11,337 bases of DNA from Ruminococcus sp. (lineage in GTDB: Bacteria > Bacillota > Clostridia > Oscillospirales > Acutalibacteraceae). The translations under genes were made by a program, and so were the position numbers. The stretch is taken from positions 1-11,337 of the forward strand of contig SFGA01000046.1 in the NCBI GenBank assembly GCA_004556705.1, written 5' to 3'. This document shows positions 6,011 to 11,329 of this stretch, piece by piece (within the stretch, counting starts at the first letter, position 1; each line of letters begins with the position of its first letter). The notes below the pieces were generated by a model that did no database searches, had not been told where the DNA came from, and saw only the letters and a program-made list of their open reading frames with translations.

Positions 6011-6291
6011 TCTGTACCACCACGCTCTTTCTTCAACCGCCTTTTCTCCTGAATTATCAGCTGCAAATACCTCTGACCATAGCCCTTCTGATCTGCTAAA
6101 AAATCTGCCTTTTCCTCTTCTGTCATTTCTCTGGTATTATCCTCATGATAATAAACCGTTACCGGCCCATCGGTCTGTGTCTCCCATATGTAACACGGCT
6201 GTAGCGGATCTATGGGTATCCGCCCCAAAAGCGCCCATTGCCGGACAGTCTTACTTTCTTCTGGTTTTCCTTTCCGTCTCCTAATAAACAA
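6007..6291 (-). CDS. Small protein coupled to the replication gene
   Basis: 94 residues, not recognised. The start is taken as TTG at 6291 because a perfect ribosome site (GGAGGTG) lies six bases upstream; the frame stays open further upstream, but through a GC-rich hairpin-filled leader with low-complexity translation. The protein starts very basic (FIRRRKGKP), has a short strand-rich middle (CYIWETQTDGPVTVYYHED) and a long charged helix (MTEEEKADFLADQ, then YLQLIIQEKRRLKKERGG). Its stop overlaps the Rep start by 4 bases, so it is likely a replication accessory or a leader gene that couples Rep translation. Confidence 0.6.
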   Translation of the reverse strand: MFIRRRKGKPEESKTVRQWALLGRIPIDPLQPCYIWETQTDGPVTVYYHEDNTREMTEEEKADFLADQKGYGQRYLQLIIQEKRRLKKERGGTE

Positions 6292-6330
6292 AGCAATCAC
6301 CTCCAAAAGGAAAAGTAACAAAAAGAAAAT

Positions 6331-6401
6331 CCGCTGCAGCGGGGAACGCCTGCGGGCGGGAGGGGGGAAAGGAGGAGCCAAAGAGCGGCCCCTCCGGGGC
6401 C
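6331..6401 (-). other. Hairpin-rich leader of the replication operon
   Basis: Just upstream of the ribosome site of the small gene are a 12-bp perfect palindrome (CCGCTGCAGCGG, 6331-6342) and a GC-rich hairpin with arms 6387-6392 and 6396-6401. The stretch between is strongly purine-rich on one strand. Such leaders often carry antisense-RNA or attenuation control of Rep, but no antisense promoter was identified with confidence. Confidence 0.4.
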
Positions 6402-6575
6402 TTAAAGAGAAAGTCACCTCCCCCTTTCCCCCCTGGCTCCGGCCATGGAAATGATGGAAAACCCTACGGGTTTACCACATTCCCACAGCCTCCGCCCACC
6501 CCCTATTTCCCCTCCGACTTTCTCCCTGTCCGAGAGAAAAATAAGACTATTTTTCCAGGCCCAAAAAGGCCTTTT

Positions 6576-6614
6576 ATGGGACATATATTATCAATGAAGT
6601 TAATTCCCTATTTT
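6576..6614. repeat. 39-bp direct repeat, copy 1
   Basis: ATGGGACATATATTATCAAT begins a 39-bp unit repeated at 6663-6701 with one mismatch (A/G at the sixth base). The copies start 87 bp apart. They may be iterons bound by Rep. Confidence 0.85.
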
Positions 6615-6662
6615 CGATAAACGCAATTTGAGCTATATCCAGCCTGGTCATCCCCTGCCTCT

Positions 6663-6701
6663 ATGGGGCATATATTATCAATGAAGTTAATTCCCTATTT
6701 T
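6663..6701. repeat. 39-bp direct repeat, copy 2
   Basis: The second copy of the unit at 6576-6614, same orientation, 38 of 39 bases identical. It lies 12 bp from the hairpin that follows the DUF5348-like gene. Confidence 0.85.
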
Positions 6702-6713
6702 TGCTGTTATTAT

Positions 6714-6753
6714 AGCCTGTCCTGGGCATTCTTTCAAGGTCCCTGGACAGGCT
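6714..6753 (-). terminator. Hairpin after the DUF5348-like gene
   Basis: Arms AGCCTGTCC (6714-6722) and GGACAGGCT (6745-6753) pair perfectly, and GGG/CCC inside extends the stem after a mismatch. It starts 4 bases past the stop codon at 6758. On the minus strand it is followed by ATAATAACAG rather than a T-run, so termination strength is uncertain. Confidence 0.55.
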
Positions 6754-6757
6754 AATT

Positions 6758-7000
6758 TCAGACATTATCTTTCCTAACCCCAATGGGGGCCACATTGGTA
6801 CGCCGCAGCACCCAGCCGCTCTCCAGGTCCCGCCAGCACCATCCACCGTCAGAATCACGCTCCAGCTCTGCCTCAATCCAGTGCCCAGCTACCTGGATCT
6901 CCAGCTGCTCCCCTTCTTTAAGCTCCCCGGCATCAAGGCCAGTCCATACCACAGTCAGGTTATGCGTTACCGCATCCTCTGCACACAGCCCCAGTTTTAT
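6758..7000 (-). CDS. DUF5348-like small protein with unclear start (possible AUA)
   Basis: Up to 80 residues. The core LEIQVAGHWIEAELERD then GGWCWRDLES resembles the DUF5348 strand pattern (a ligand-like G-H-W strand followed by a W-containing strand). The only standard start with enough length is GTG at 6952, which has no ribosome site and drops an apparently coding N-terminus (KLGLCAEDAVTHNLTVVW). A very strong AAGGAGG sits eight bases before an ATA at 7000, suggesting either an AUA start or a start ruined by mutation. The ribosome site lies inside the 28-bp repeat at 7003-7030, so the start region may have been altered when the neighbouring segment was inserted. Confidence 0.5.
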   Translation of the reverse strand: MKLGLCAEDAVTHNLTVVWTGLDAGELKEGEQLEIQVAGHWIEAELERDSDGGWCWRDLESGWVLRRTNVAPIGVRKDNV

Positions 7001-7002
7001 CG

Positions 7003-7030
7003 TCTCTACCTCCTTCAGCTCGCTCGCATA
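7003..7030. repeat. 28-bp direct repeat flanking the inserted segment, copy A
   Basis: Matches 7957-7984 at 27 of 28 bases in the same orientation, 954 bp apart. On the minus strand, in the same relative frame, both copies would encode YASELKEVE. Between them lies the only plus-strand gene of the window. Confidence 0.85.
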
Positions 7031-7083
7031 CTCTTAATTTTCTCCTAATGCCCTCTTTTATCACAAATTATAGAGAGGTCAAC

Positions 7084-7112
7084 TTGACAAATTACTCAAG
7101 TAATTATATACT
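7084..7112 (+). promoter_or_regulatory. Strong sigma-A promoter of the secreted-protein gene
   Basis: TTGACA (7084-7089), a 17-bp spacer and TATACT (7107-7112): near-consensus hexamers at ideal spacing. The spacer holds the inverted repeat ATTACT-CA-AGTAAT (7091-7104), well placed for a repressor. The ATG follows 48 bp after the -10. Confidence 0.85.
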
Positions 7113-7159
7113 ATCTTATGGATAAGTTTTACAAAAATACATAATGGAGGTCAGAAATA

Positions 7160-7846
7160 ATGAGGAAGATTTTCTCTAAAATTCTTTGTTCGGCTTTAGT
7201 TGTTACAGCCATAGTATCCCTTTCCTCTATTCCCGCTCTTGCTTCCGATGTACAAACAACTGAAAAGGGCTTTATTCCTTCTGCAAATTCTACATGGGGT
7301 GACCTTTATCGTTATTTCGATCCAGACGGATTTGCTGCTTTGTCTCCGGAGGAGAAACAAATTTTTAATTCCATACTGTTAGATGATGATACTACATCTA
7401 CTGGATTCATCCTCCCTGCAGAAAATGCTGATATTGCATCTACCGGATTTACCTTCCCTATTGAAAATGATGATACTACATCCACCGGATTCATCCTCCC
7501 TATAGAAAATGCTGATACTCAAGACCGTTCCATTGACTTAGGCATAACAGCTTTTAAGTTGACTGTAGATCCAACAACAGATTCTATTGATTATACCAGT
7601 AGTTTACTGAGCACAATCCCTTGTCCTAAATTGGGAATCGCAGTAACTCTTTACAACGAAGATGGCATATATGTTGACTTTAATTCAGAATCGGAAGATG
7701 ATGCAATTTTTTGCAGCATAGATGATACTTTCAATGGGTTAAAAAGTAAAACAACATATACGGTACACGCATTAGCGTTGATCACACCTCCACCGAACTA
7801 TGTTGCCACTCCGCAGTTCAAAACAAAGGAGTGTACAACGAAATAA
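7160..7846 (+). CDS. Secreted protein with three 14-residue repeats
   Basis: 228 residues, the only plus-strand gene. An N-terminal Sec signal runs to about residue 28 (basic MRKIFSK, hydrophobic core, IPALA before SD). Residues 77-118 are three tandem 14-residue repeats of the form D-x-x-S-T-G-F-x-x-P-x-E-N. The C-terminal 100 residues look beta-rich and contain two cysteines (C155 in IPCPKLG, C187 in IFCSID), with a third near the end, but no motif that I recognise. No LPxTG anchor or membrane tail follows, so release is likely. It has its own strong promoter, a good ribosome site (GGAGG, nine bases before the ATG) and its own terminator, and lies between 28-bp direct repeats, so it looks like a self-contained cargo gene. 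Function unknown. Confidence 0.8.
   Translation: MRKIFSKILCSALVVTAIVSLSSIPALASDVQTTEKGFIPSANSTWGDLYRYFDPDGFAALSPEEKQIFNSILLDDDTTSTGFILPAENADIASTGFTFPIENDDTTSTGFILPIENADTQDRSIDLGITAFKLTVDPTTDSIDYTSSLLSTIPCPKLGIAVTLYNEDGIYVDFNSESEDDAIFCSIDDTFNGLKSKTTYTVHALALITPPPNYVATPQFKTKECTTK
7388..7513 (+). repeat. Three tandem 42-bp coding repeats
   Basis: Units at 7388-7429, 7430-7471 and 7472-7513 have no length variation. Units 1 and 3 are nearly identical (DTTSTGFILP, then AENA or IENA); unit 2 is diverged (DIASTGFTFPIEND). In-frame repeats like this can expand or contract by slippage or recombination. Confidence 0.9.
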
Positions 7847-7905
7847 AAAGCCCCAAACTTGCACCATTCCTCATTAAGAGAACTGAAAAAATATGGAGTT
7901 TTCTC

Positions 7906-7938
7906 GGCCAGCAGCCCATGTGTTGCTGGCCAATTTTT
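7906..7938 (+). terminator. Rho-independent terminator of the secreted-protein gene
   Basis: An 8-bp perfect stem GGCCAGCA/TGCTGGCC (7906-7913 and 7924-7931) with a 10-base loop, followed by AATTTTT. It lies 60 bp after the stop codon. Confidence 0.88.
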
Positions 7939-7956
7939 ATGCGGCGAGATACAGCT

Positions 7957-7984
7957 TCTCTACCTCCTTCAGCTCACTCGCATA
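7957..7984. repeat. 28-bp direct repeat flanking the inserted segment, copy B
   Basis: Second copy of 7003-7030 with one G/A difference. It covers the 3' end of the minus-strand gene 7969-8721. Confidence 0.85.
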
Positions 7985-8721
7985 TCCTTCGGGACAACCC
8001 CCAAGGGCCTTGTATGAACTAACACCACTTCCCAGTACCCTGCCCGATAGTTGGCCCTGAAACTCCGGTATCCCATCAGAGCCACATTCTGCTTCATAAA
8101 TTCCTCGTTTTTATCCGCAGCACTCAGGAAATCCTCATAGTCACCGGCAACCCATCGTTCTATCCCTAACCTGGCAGCTTCCCACTCCCCGGTTTCTGGA
8201 AAAAACTCTTGCAGTATCAGCTTCTTTGCCTCTTTTGCTGGAAACTCTATCGAATACGGGCTTTGAATCACAGTTTCCCATAACTTCACTGCTTCCAACC
8301 TACGGTTATACTTATAGCGATAAACTTTTTCTGATGACACTACCACCACATAGCCGGAATGTTCTTTCTTGGGCTTCAGCTTTCGATCCGCATTAGCCCT
8401 TTCCCTGGCAATACGCAGCAGGTTTTCATTCAGCCCTTTCTGATAGGCGCTTTCCGCCTTCTCTTTTTCCAGCGCCTTCATCCATTTTTCTATAACCTGG
8501 TTTGCCTTTTGAACTGTCTGCTGCTCCCTGCTCTGGGAAGATCTTTTTTCTTCCTCAGCCTTTCTCTTTTCGTCCCTGGCCTTCTGTTCCGCCTGGGAGA
8601 TCTCCCGCAAAAGACCATCGTACTCCTTCAGAGTCAGGATCACATGAGTACACTCCGGGTCAGCGTGGCCACTGTCCAGCTCTTTATATCCTATCATCGT
8701 CTTTTTTACGAACTCGCTCAC
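7969..8721 (-). CDS. Coiled-coil protein of unknown function, probably frameshifted at its C-terminus
   Basis: 250 residues, not recognised. After a short start that contains an LKEYDGLLREI segment, residues 40-118 are one long charged coiled coil (repeated EKRKAEEEK-type heptads), then a mixed domain of about 130 residues (GYVVVVSSEKVYRYKYNRR, then LWETVIQSPYS). The GTG at 8721 has AAGGAGGG about six bases upstream and follows the recombinase stop by 12 bp, so the two are co-transcribed. The last residues (HTRPLGVVPKDMRVS) look out of frame: the neighbouring frame reads SYKALGGCPEGYASELKEVE and then KLYLAA to a stop at 7937, a far more protein-like end. A one-base deletion or two-base insertion near 8017-8024 is likely. 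Location is probably cytoplasmic. Confidence 0.7.
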   Translation of the reverse strand: MSEFVKKTMIGYKELDSGHADPECTHVILTLKEYDGLLREISQAEQKARDEKRKAEEEKRSSQSREQQTVQKANQVIEKWMKALEKEKAESAYQKGLNENLLRIARERANADRKLKPKKEHSGYVVVVSSEKVYRYKYNRRLEAVKLWETVIQSPYSIEFPAKEAKKLILQEFFPETGEWEAARLGIERWVAGDYEDFLSAADKNEEFMKQNVALMGYRSFRANYRAGYWEVVLVHTRPLGVVPKDMRVS

Positions 8722-8733
8722 GGCCCACCCTCC

Positions 8734-9756
8734 TTACAGCCCCCGGATGTAGTTGTCGGCCACGACACTGATCCGGTTATGTCCCAGGGCCTTACTGCAC
8801 ACCAGCATAGCAGCCTTATCCAGCTTCCTGCCGGCCTCGTCCTTCCTGCAGGTATAAACTTCACTCTGATACTTCCTGCCGGTCCCACGGTTCACCCGGT
8901 CATAAGGAATCTCCTCGATGGGGCGAGCATGGGCCTTATACATGGCCGTGGCATACTCCGCCCGATAACCATGAATGTCGGCGCTCTTGTGGACGTGCTG
9001 CCACACCTTTTCCTCGCCGGGGGTGTTCTGCATCCGCTCTATAATCTGCGCCGAATCCGGGCCGATGATGGGGCTTAGACGCGCCCTGCCGCCCTTTCCG
9101 TTGCGGACATGGGTAAAGTAGTCCCCCTCGAACAACCGGGTGTCCTGGAGCATTTCAAGCCGCTTTGTGTCAGCTGGCGTCAGCTCCGCTGCCGGCCGGC
9201 TCTCCAGCTGGGAAATCTCCGCCTCGATCTCCTCCCTGGTAACCAGGTCTTTCCCTCGCAGCTCTCCCAGTTCCGCCCGGCGCAGGCCCGTCCCCTTGCA
9301 GAACTTGATCAGCTCGTCATTATTGGTCTTTGAAAAATGCTTGTCTCTCACCCGGTCTCCGCGGCTCCGTTTGATGTCCTCCCGGTTCCGTTTTGGGGGC
9401 TTGAAGTAGTTTTCATCATCCGGAGAAATGCCGTACAGCTTTCCCATGGCCTTGGCCTCTAGCTGGACCGTCCATGCAGAAAGGCCCTGGTCCACCCTGG
9501 CCTGCAGCCACTCATTCACATATTTTTTTGCGCTCTTCAATGTAGTGCATTCCGGGTGATTTTCCTTGATGTACTTGATGAAATACTTTGTATGCTTCCA
9601 ATATGACTTGTAGGTATTGAAGGAGAAGATCTTCTCCTTCTCCGTTCCGTTGGCCACCGCCTCCTTCTTGCTCTCGCCAAACGCCTGCATCCCAGTCAAG
9701 CGGTCATAGGCTTGCTGGTGAAGATCCTTGGAGTATGCCTTGTTGCGTCGGCCCAT
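8734..9756 (-). CDS. Tyrosine-type site-specific recombinase
   Basis: 340 residues. The catalytic set is complete: R159 (GTGLRRAEL), K221 (RNGKGGRARL), H262 and R265 (HGYR), H326 (LGHNR) and the nucleophile Y336 (DNYIRGL), very close to the C-terminus. Residues about 40-130 form the usual SAM-like core-binding domain. An insertion at about 172-205 (EEIEAEISQLESRPAAELTPADTK) lies between the first arginine and the lysine. It probably resolves plasmid multimers or drives integration. The ATG has AAGGAGG seven bases upstream. Its control region carries the same 8-bp repeats as parA, which ties it to the partition regulator. No excisionase gene was seen. Confidence 0.88.
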   Translation of the reverse strand: MGRRNKAYSKDLHQQAYDRLTGMQAFGESKKEAVANGTEKEKIFSFNTYKSYWKHTKYFIKYIKENHPECTTLKSAKKYVNEWLQARVDQGLSAWTVQLEAKAMGKLYGISPDDENYFKPPKRNREDIKRSRGDRVRDKHFSKTNNDELIKFCKGTGLRRAELGELRGKDLVTREEIEAEISQLESRPAAELTPADTKRLEMLQDTRLFEGDYFTHVRNGKGGRARLSPIIGPDSAQIIERMQNTPGEEKVWQHVHKSADIHGYRAEYATAMYKAHARPIEEIPYDRVNRGTGRKYQSEVYTCRKDEAGRKLDKAAMLVCSKALGHNRISVVADNYIRGL

Positions 9757-9781
9757 GCAGCATCCTCCTTTCTTGCAAAAA

Positions 9782-9853
9782 CTATATAACTATAAATTTA
9801 TAAAAATATATTTATAGTAAACTACTTTTCTATAACTCTATTTTTCTATTCAT
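9782..9853. repeat. Nine-unit 8-bp repeat array upstream of the recombinase (second candidate RHH site)
   Basis: CTAT or ATAG starts at 9782, 9790, 9814, 9830, 9838 and 9846; the in-phase positions 9798, 9806 and 9822 hold TTAT, ATAT and CTAC. The phase is exactly 8 bp throughout. It starts 25 bp upstream of the recombinase ATG and matches the array upstream of parA in unit length, core and AT-rich filler. Confidence 0.78.
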
Positions 9854-9869
9854 CATGTATTTCGTTAAA

Positions 9870-10391
9870 GCTAAGGCCGCCTCATGTCAGCTCCCCTCGG
9901 AGACTCGGCAATCGGCAAATACACTTTTTAGCGTCTTATGTGTGACGGTTTTGGGATTGCTCCCGACACTTTTTTGAACTGCTTATGTGTGCAGCCCCGA
10001 TTTATTGAGATCTACGGCAGTTCGAGATCTGTCGGCACTTTTGTAGAGGGTGCGGCTCTCCAGGAGATCTACAGTATCCTGGCTACTATCAGAAGGTGGG
10101 TAGGGACATGATACATTTTGCTTACCCAGGCTTTCACAAAGATTACTTACTCTGGGGTCCATGGTGTGCTTTCCAGTTCACAAAGGTTACTTCGGCAAGC
10201 CCGCACACCATACAGGAGTATCAACCCTGATATGGCTTCTGTATTAGCAAACTGCTAAACCCCTGACCGGCAGCTCCCGGCCAAGACGCTCTGGGCCTAA
10301 TTACTATTTACCCTCGCCCAGACGAGCATCGAATCCTGCTGCAGCACTCAGCTGACGCCGACCGCAGCCCCGCAAAATACTCTTCTAACCC
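9870..10391 (-). ncRNA. Large structured non-coding RNA, candidate of the ROOL/GOLLD giant-RNA type
   Basis: About 520 nt with no credible ORF, downstream of a strong minus-strand promoter. Helices seen, all as exact or near-exact complementary arms: 10291-10296/10316-10321; 10264-10270/10277-10283; 10244-10249/10253-10258; 10210-10215/10239-10244 enclosing 10219-10223/10228-10232; 10161-10169/10203-10211 (9 bp); 10125-10129/10152-10156; 10060-10065/10077-10082. Two H-type pseudoknots (9966-9994 and 9921-9947) share an 8-base loop but have different stems that both pair, and a 16-nt unit is repeated at 10133-10148 and 10177-10192. Size, density of folding and plasmid location recall ROOL and GOLLD, which are abundant RNAs on phages and plasmids. 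No class was confirmed, and the 3' end is uncertain as there is no clear terminator. Confidence 0.7.
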
Positions 10392-10397
10392 ATCCTC

Positions 10398-10426
10398 ATA
10401 CTACCATAAATAAACGAGGAAGTCAA
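10398..10426 (-). promoter_or_regulatory. Strong sigma-A promoter of the structured RNA
   Basis: On the minus strand TTGACT (10421-10426), exactly 17 bp, then TAGTAT (10398-10403). Transcription would start near 10391. No ribosome site or start codon follows, which supports a non-coding product. Confidence 0.78.
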
Positions 10427-10450
10427 CAGCATACGCAGGAAAACAACCGG

Positions 10451-10497
10451 ATAACGGTTTACCCGTTCACAGCTCTCGCAAACGGGTAAACCGTTAT
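10451..10497. repeat. Perfect 17-bp inverted repeat (recombination, transfer or regulatory site?)
   Basis: ATAACGGTTTACCCGTT at 10451-10467 and its exact complement at 10481-10497, with a 13-base centre. It lies about 25 bp upstream of the RNA promoter. No T-run follows on either strand, so it is not a normal terminator. It could be a core site for the recombinase, an origin-type hairpin or a repressor site. Confidence 0.8.
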
Positions 10498-10546
10498 AGC
10501 ACAAAATATCAAGGTACCATCCCTTCGTATCCTCTAAAAATAATTA

Positions 10547-10579
10547 GAAGCGGCAGCCAATACAATTGGCTGCCGCTTC
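10547..10579 (-). terminator. Rho-independent terminator after the third secreted-protein gene
   Basis: A perfect 14-bp stem (10547-10560 and 10566-10579) with a 5-base loop. On the minus strand it is followed by TAATTATTTTTAG. It lies 19 bp after the stop at 10599. The stretch 10498-10546 shows nothing else. Confidence 0.88.
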
Positions 10580-10598
10580 AGTCCTTCTTAAATTGCTT

Positions 10599-11210
10599 TT
10601 AAATATCGAGTTCAGGAATGGTGGATGCTACACGGCAGGCGGCAGACCCCTTCATTTCTGCCTTTCCACAGGTAAAGTTGGCATAATAGGTATCCGCAGG
10701 CCACTTATTCGTACTATAAACACTTGTAGAAGTACCTGCAGCAATAGAAACGCTGGTTCCCTTCACAACGCTTCCCGTTTCGGACCCCTTCGTAATCGTG
10801 AATTTGATACTTTGGGAACCCTTGTTGTCGACCCACACCTTCGCGTGCGGATAAGAAGACGTTACTTCAATCCCCTTACTCATCTCGGTTCCGGAAAGAG
10901 AAATGCTCCATCGAGAAGTGCTTGCCCTGGTTTCGGGGGCGGTCACTACAGATTCGACCTCTTCTGGTGTAACAATCTCAAAGACGAGATCGCCAACAAC
11001 AAAGAAGTCACCAGGCTCTCCTTCGATAATGATTTCTTCAGGAATCTCGTCGGAGGCAGCAAAGGTTGCATTTGTGTTGATGGCACAAGCGTGCCCAATC
11101 GCCGCAGCAGGAACATCATCCGGCTCCGATGCTGCAAAAGCAGGGAGCATAGCTACACTGGTCAATGCCGTTGCACAGATGAGACTAATTGCGATTCTTC
11201 CTTTTTTCAT
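10599..11210 (-). CDS. Secreted protein, C-terminal beta-sandwich-like domain
   Basis: 203 residues. The signal peptide MKKGRIAISLICATALTSVA is followed by MLPAFAA, with likely cleavage after residue 26 or 27. Then comes an acidic linker (about 45-85, EEIIIEGEPGDFFVVGDLVFEIV) and a C-terminal domain of about 105 residues with strand-turn patterns (SISLSG, AKVWVDN, SIKFTITKG, TYYANFTCG) and two cysteines (CGKAEMKGSAAC) that could form a disulphide. It is not a family I can name. The ATG at 11210 is fixed by the signal peptide and an AAAGGA site; the open frame runs on into the insertion sequence but is not coding there. The insertion lies only 28 bp upstream of the ATG and probably removed the native promoter. 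Before the insertion this gene would have followed the secreted-protein gene 181-612 by about 100 bp. Confidence 0.8.
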   Translation of the reverse strand: MKKGRIAISLICATALTSVAMLPAFAASEPDDVPAAAIGHACAINTNATFAASDEIPEEIIIEGEPGDFFVVGDLVFEIVTPEEVESVVTAPETRASTSRWSISLSGTEMSKGIEVTSSYPHAKVWVDNKGSQSIKFTITKGSETGSVVKGTSVSIAAGTSTSVYSTNKWPADTYYANFTCGKAEMKGSAACRVASTIPELDI

Positions 11211-11230
11211 GTTATACCATCCTTTCACAA

Positions 11231-11238
11231 TCAAAATA
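11231..11238. repeat. 8-bp target-site duplication, copy 2
   Basis: TCAAAATA, identical to 98-105, directly abuts the outer end of the terminal repeat at 11239. Confidence 0.8.
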
Positions 11239-11264
11239 GGGAGCGTCCCGAATTCTGTGTAAAC
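11239..11264. repeat. Terminal inverted repeat of the IS (transposase-end side)
   Basis: 26 bp, inverted relative to 72-97, sharing GTTTACACA and GGGAC with scattered differences. Its outer edge meets the 8-bp duplication. Confidence 0.75.
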
Positions 11265-11300
11265 TCCATTTGGGGTGCAAATAGAGCAAAATTTATTCAG

Positions 11301-11329
11301 GGCGGTAGCCGGGGAATCCGGCTGCCGCC
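11301..11329 (-). terminator. Hairpin ending the IS transposase gene
   Basis: A 12-bp stem (11301-11312 and 11318-11329, one G-T mismatch) with a 5-base loop. On the minus strand it is followed by CTGAATAAATTTTG. It may also shield the element from outside transcription. Confidence 0.65.

Larger units (their letters stand above)
6402..6713. other. Non-coding region with candidate replication origin
   Basis: About 310 bp without a convincing gene, upstream of the Rep operon. It has a pyrimidine-rich stretch at about 6417-6530, a small hairpin at 6459-6473, an AT-rich hairpin with 8-bp arms (6536-6543 and 6548-6555), a palindrome AAAAGGCCTTTT (6563-6574) and two 39-bp direct repeats. Repeats and base skew next to a Rep gene are typical of plasmid origins. 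This is inference; no initiator box is known for this Rep. Confidence 0.45.

Noticed and set aside
4664..6052. A 462-codon plus-strand open frame opposite the Rep gene.
   Set aside because: It is antisense to a protein with clear primase motifs, is rich in proline, histidine and isoleucine as expected of a reverse-frame shadow, and no ribosome site was noticed.
6292..6417. N-terminal extension of the small Rep-coupled gene with a membrane-like stretch (FFLLLFLLEVIALF).
   Set aside because: It translates a GC-rich hairpin leader and a purine/pyrimidine-biased stretch; a perfect ribosome site points to the TTG at 6291. Not fully excluded.
6458..6474. ACGGGTTTACC as a second copy of the arm of the 10451-10497 inverted repeat.
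   Set aside because: Only a partial match (9 of 11) inside a separate small hairpin; likely chance.
8359..9078. A 239-codon plus-strand open frame opposite the recombinase and coiled-coil genes.
   Set aside because: Shadow of two real minus-strand genes; its hydrophobic start is the complement of the charged coiled coil.
9860..10440. tmRNA, RNase P RNA, 6S RNA or a group I/II intron as identity of the structured RNA.
   Set aside because: I could not find the tRNA-like ends of tmRNA, conserved RNase P cores or intron-encoded domains, and the duplicated pseudoknots do not match these classes.
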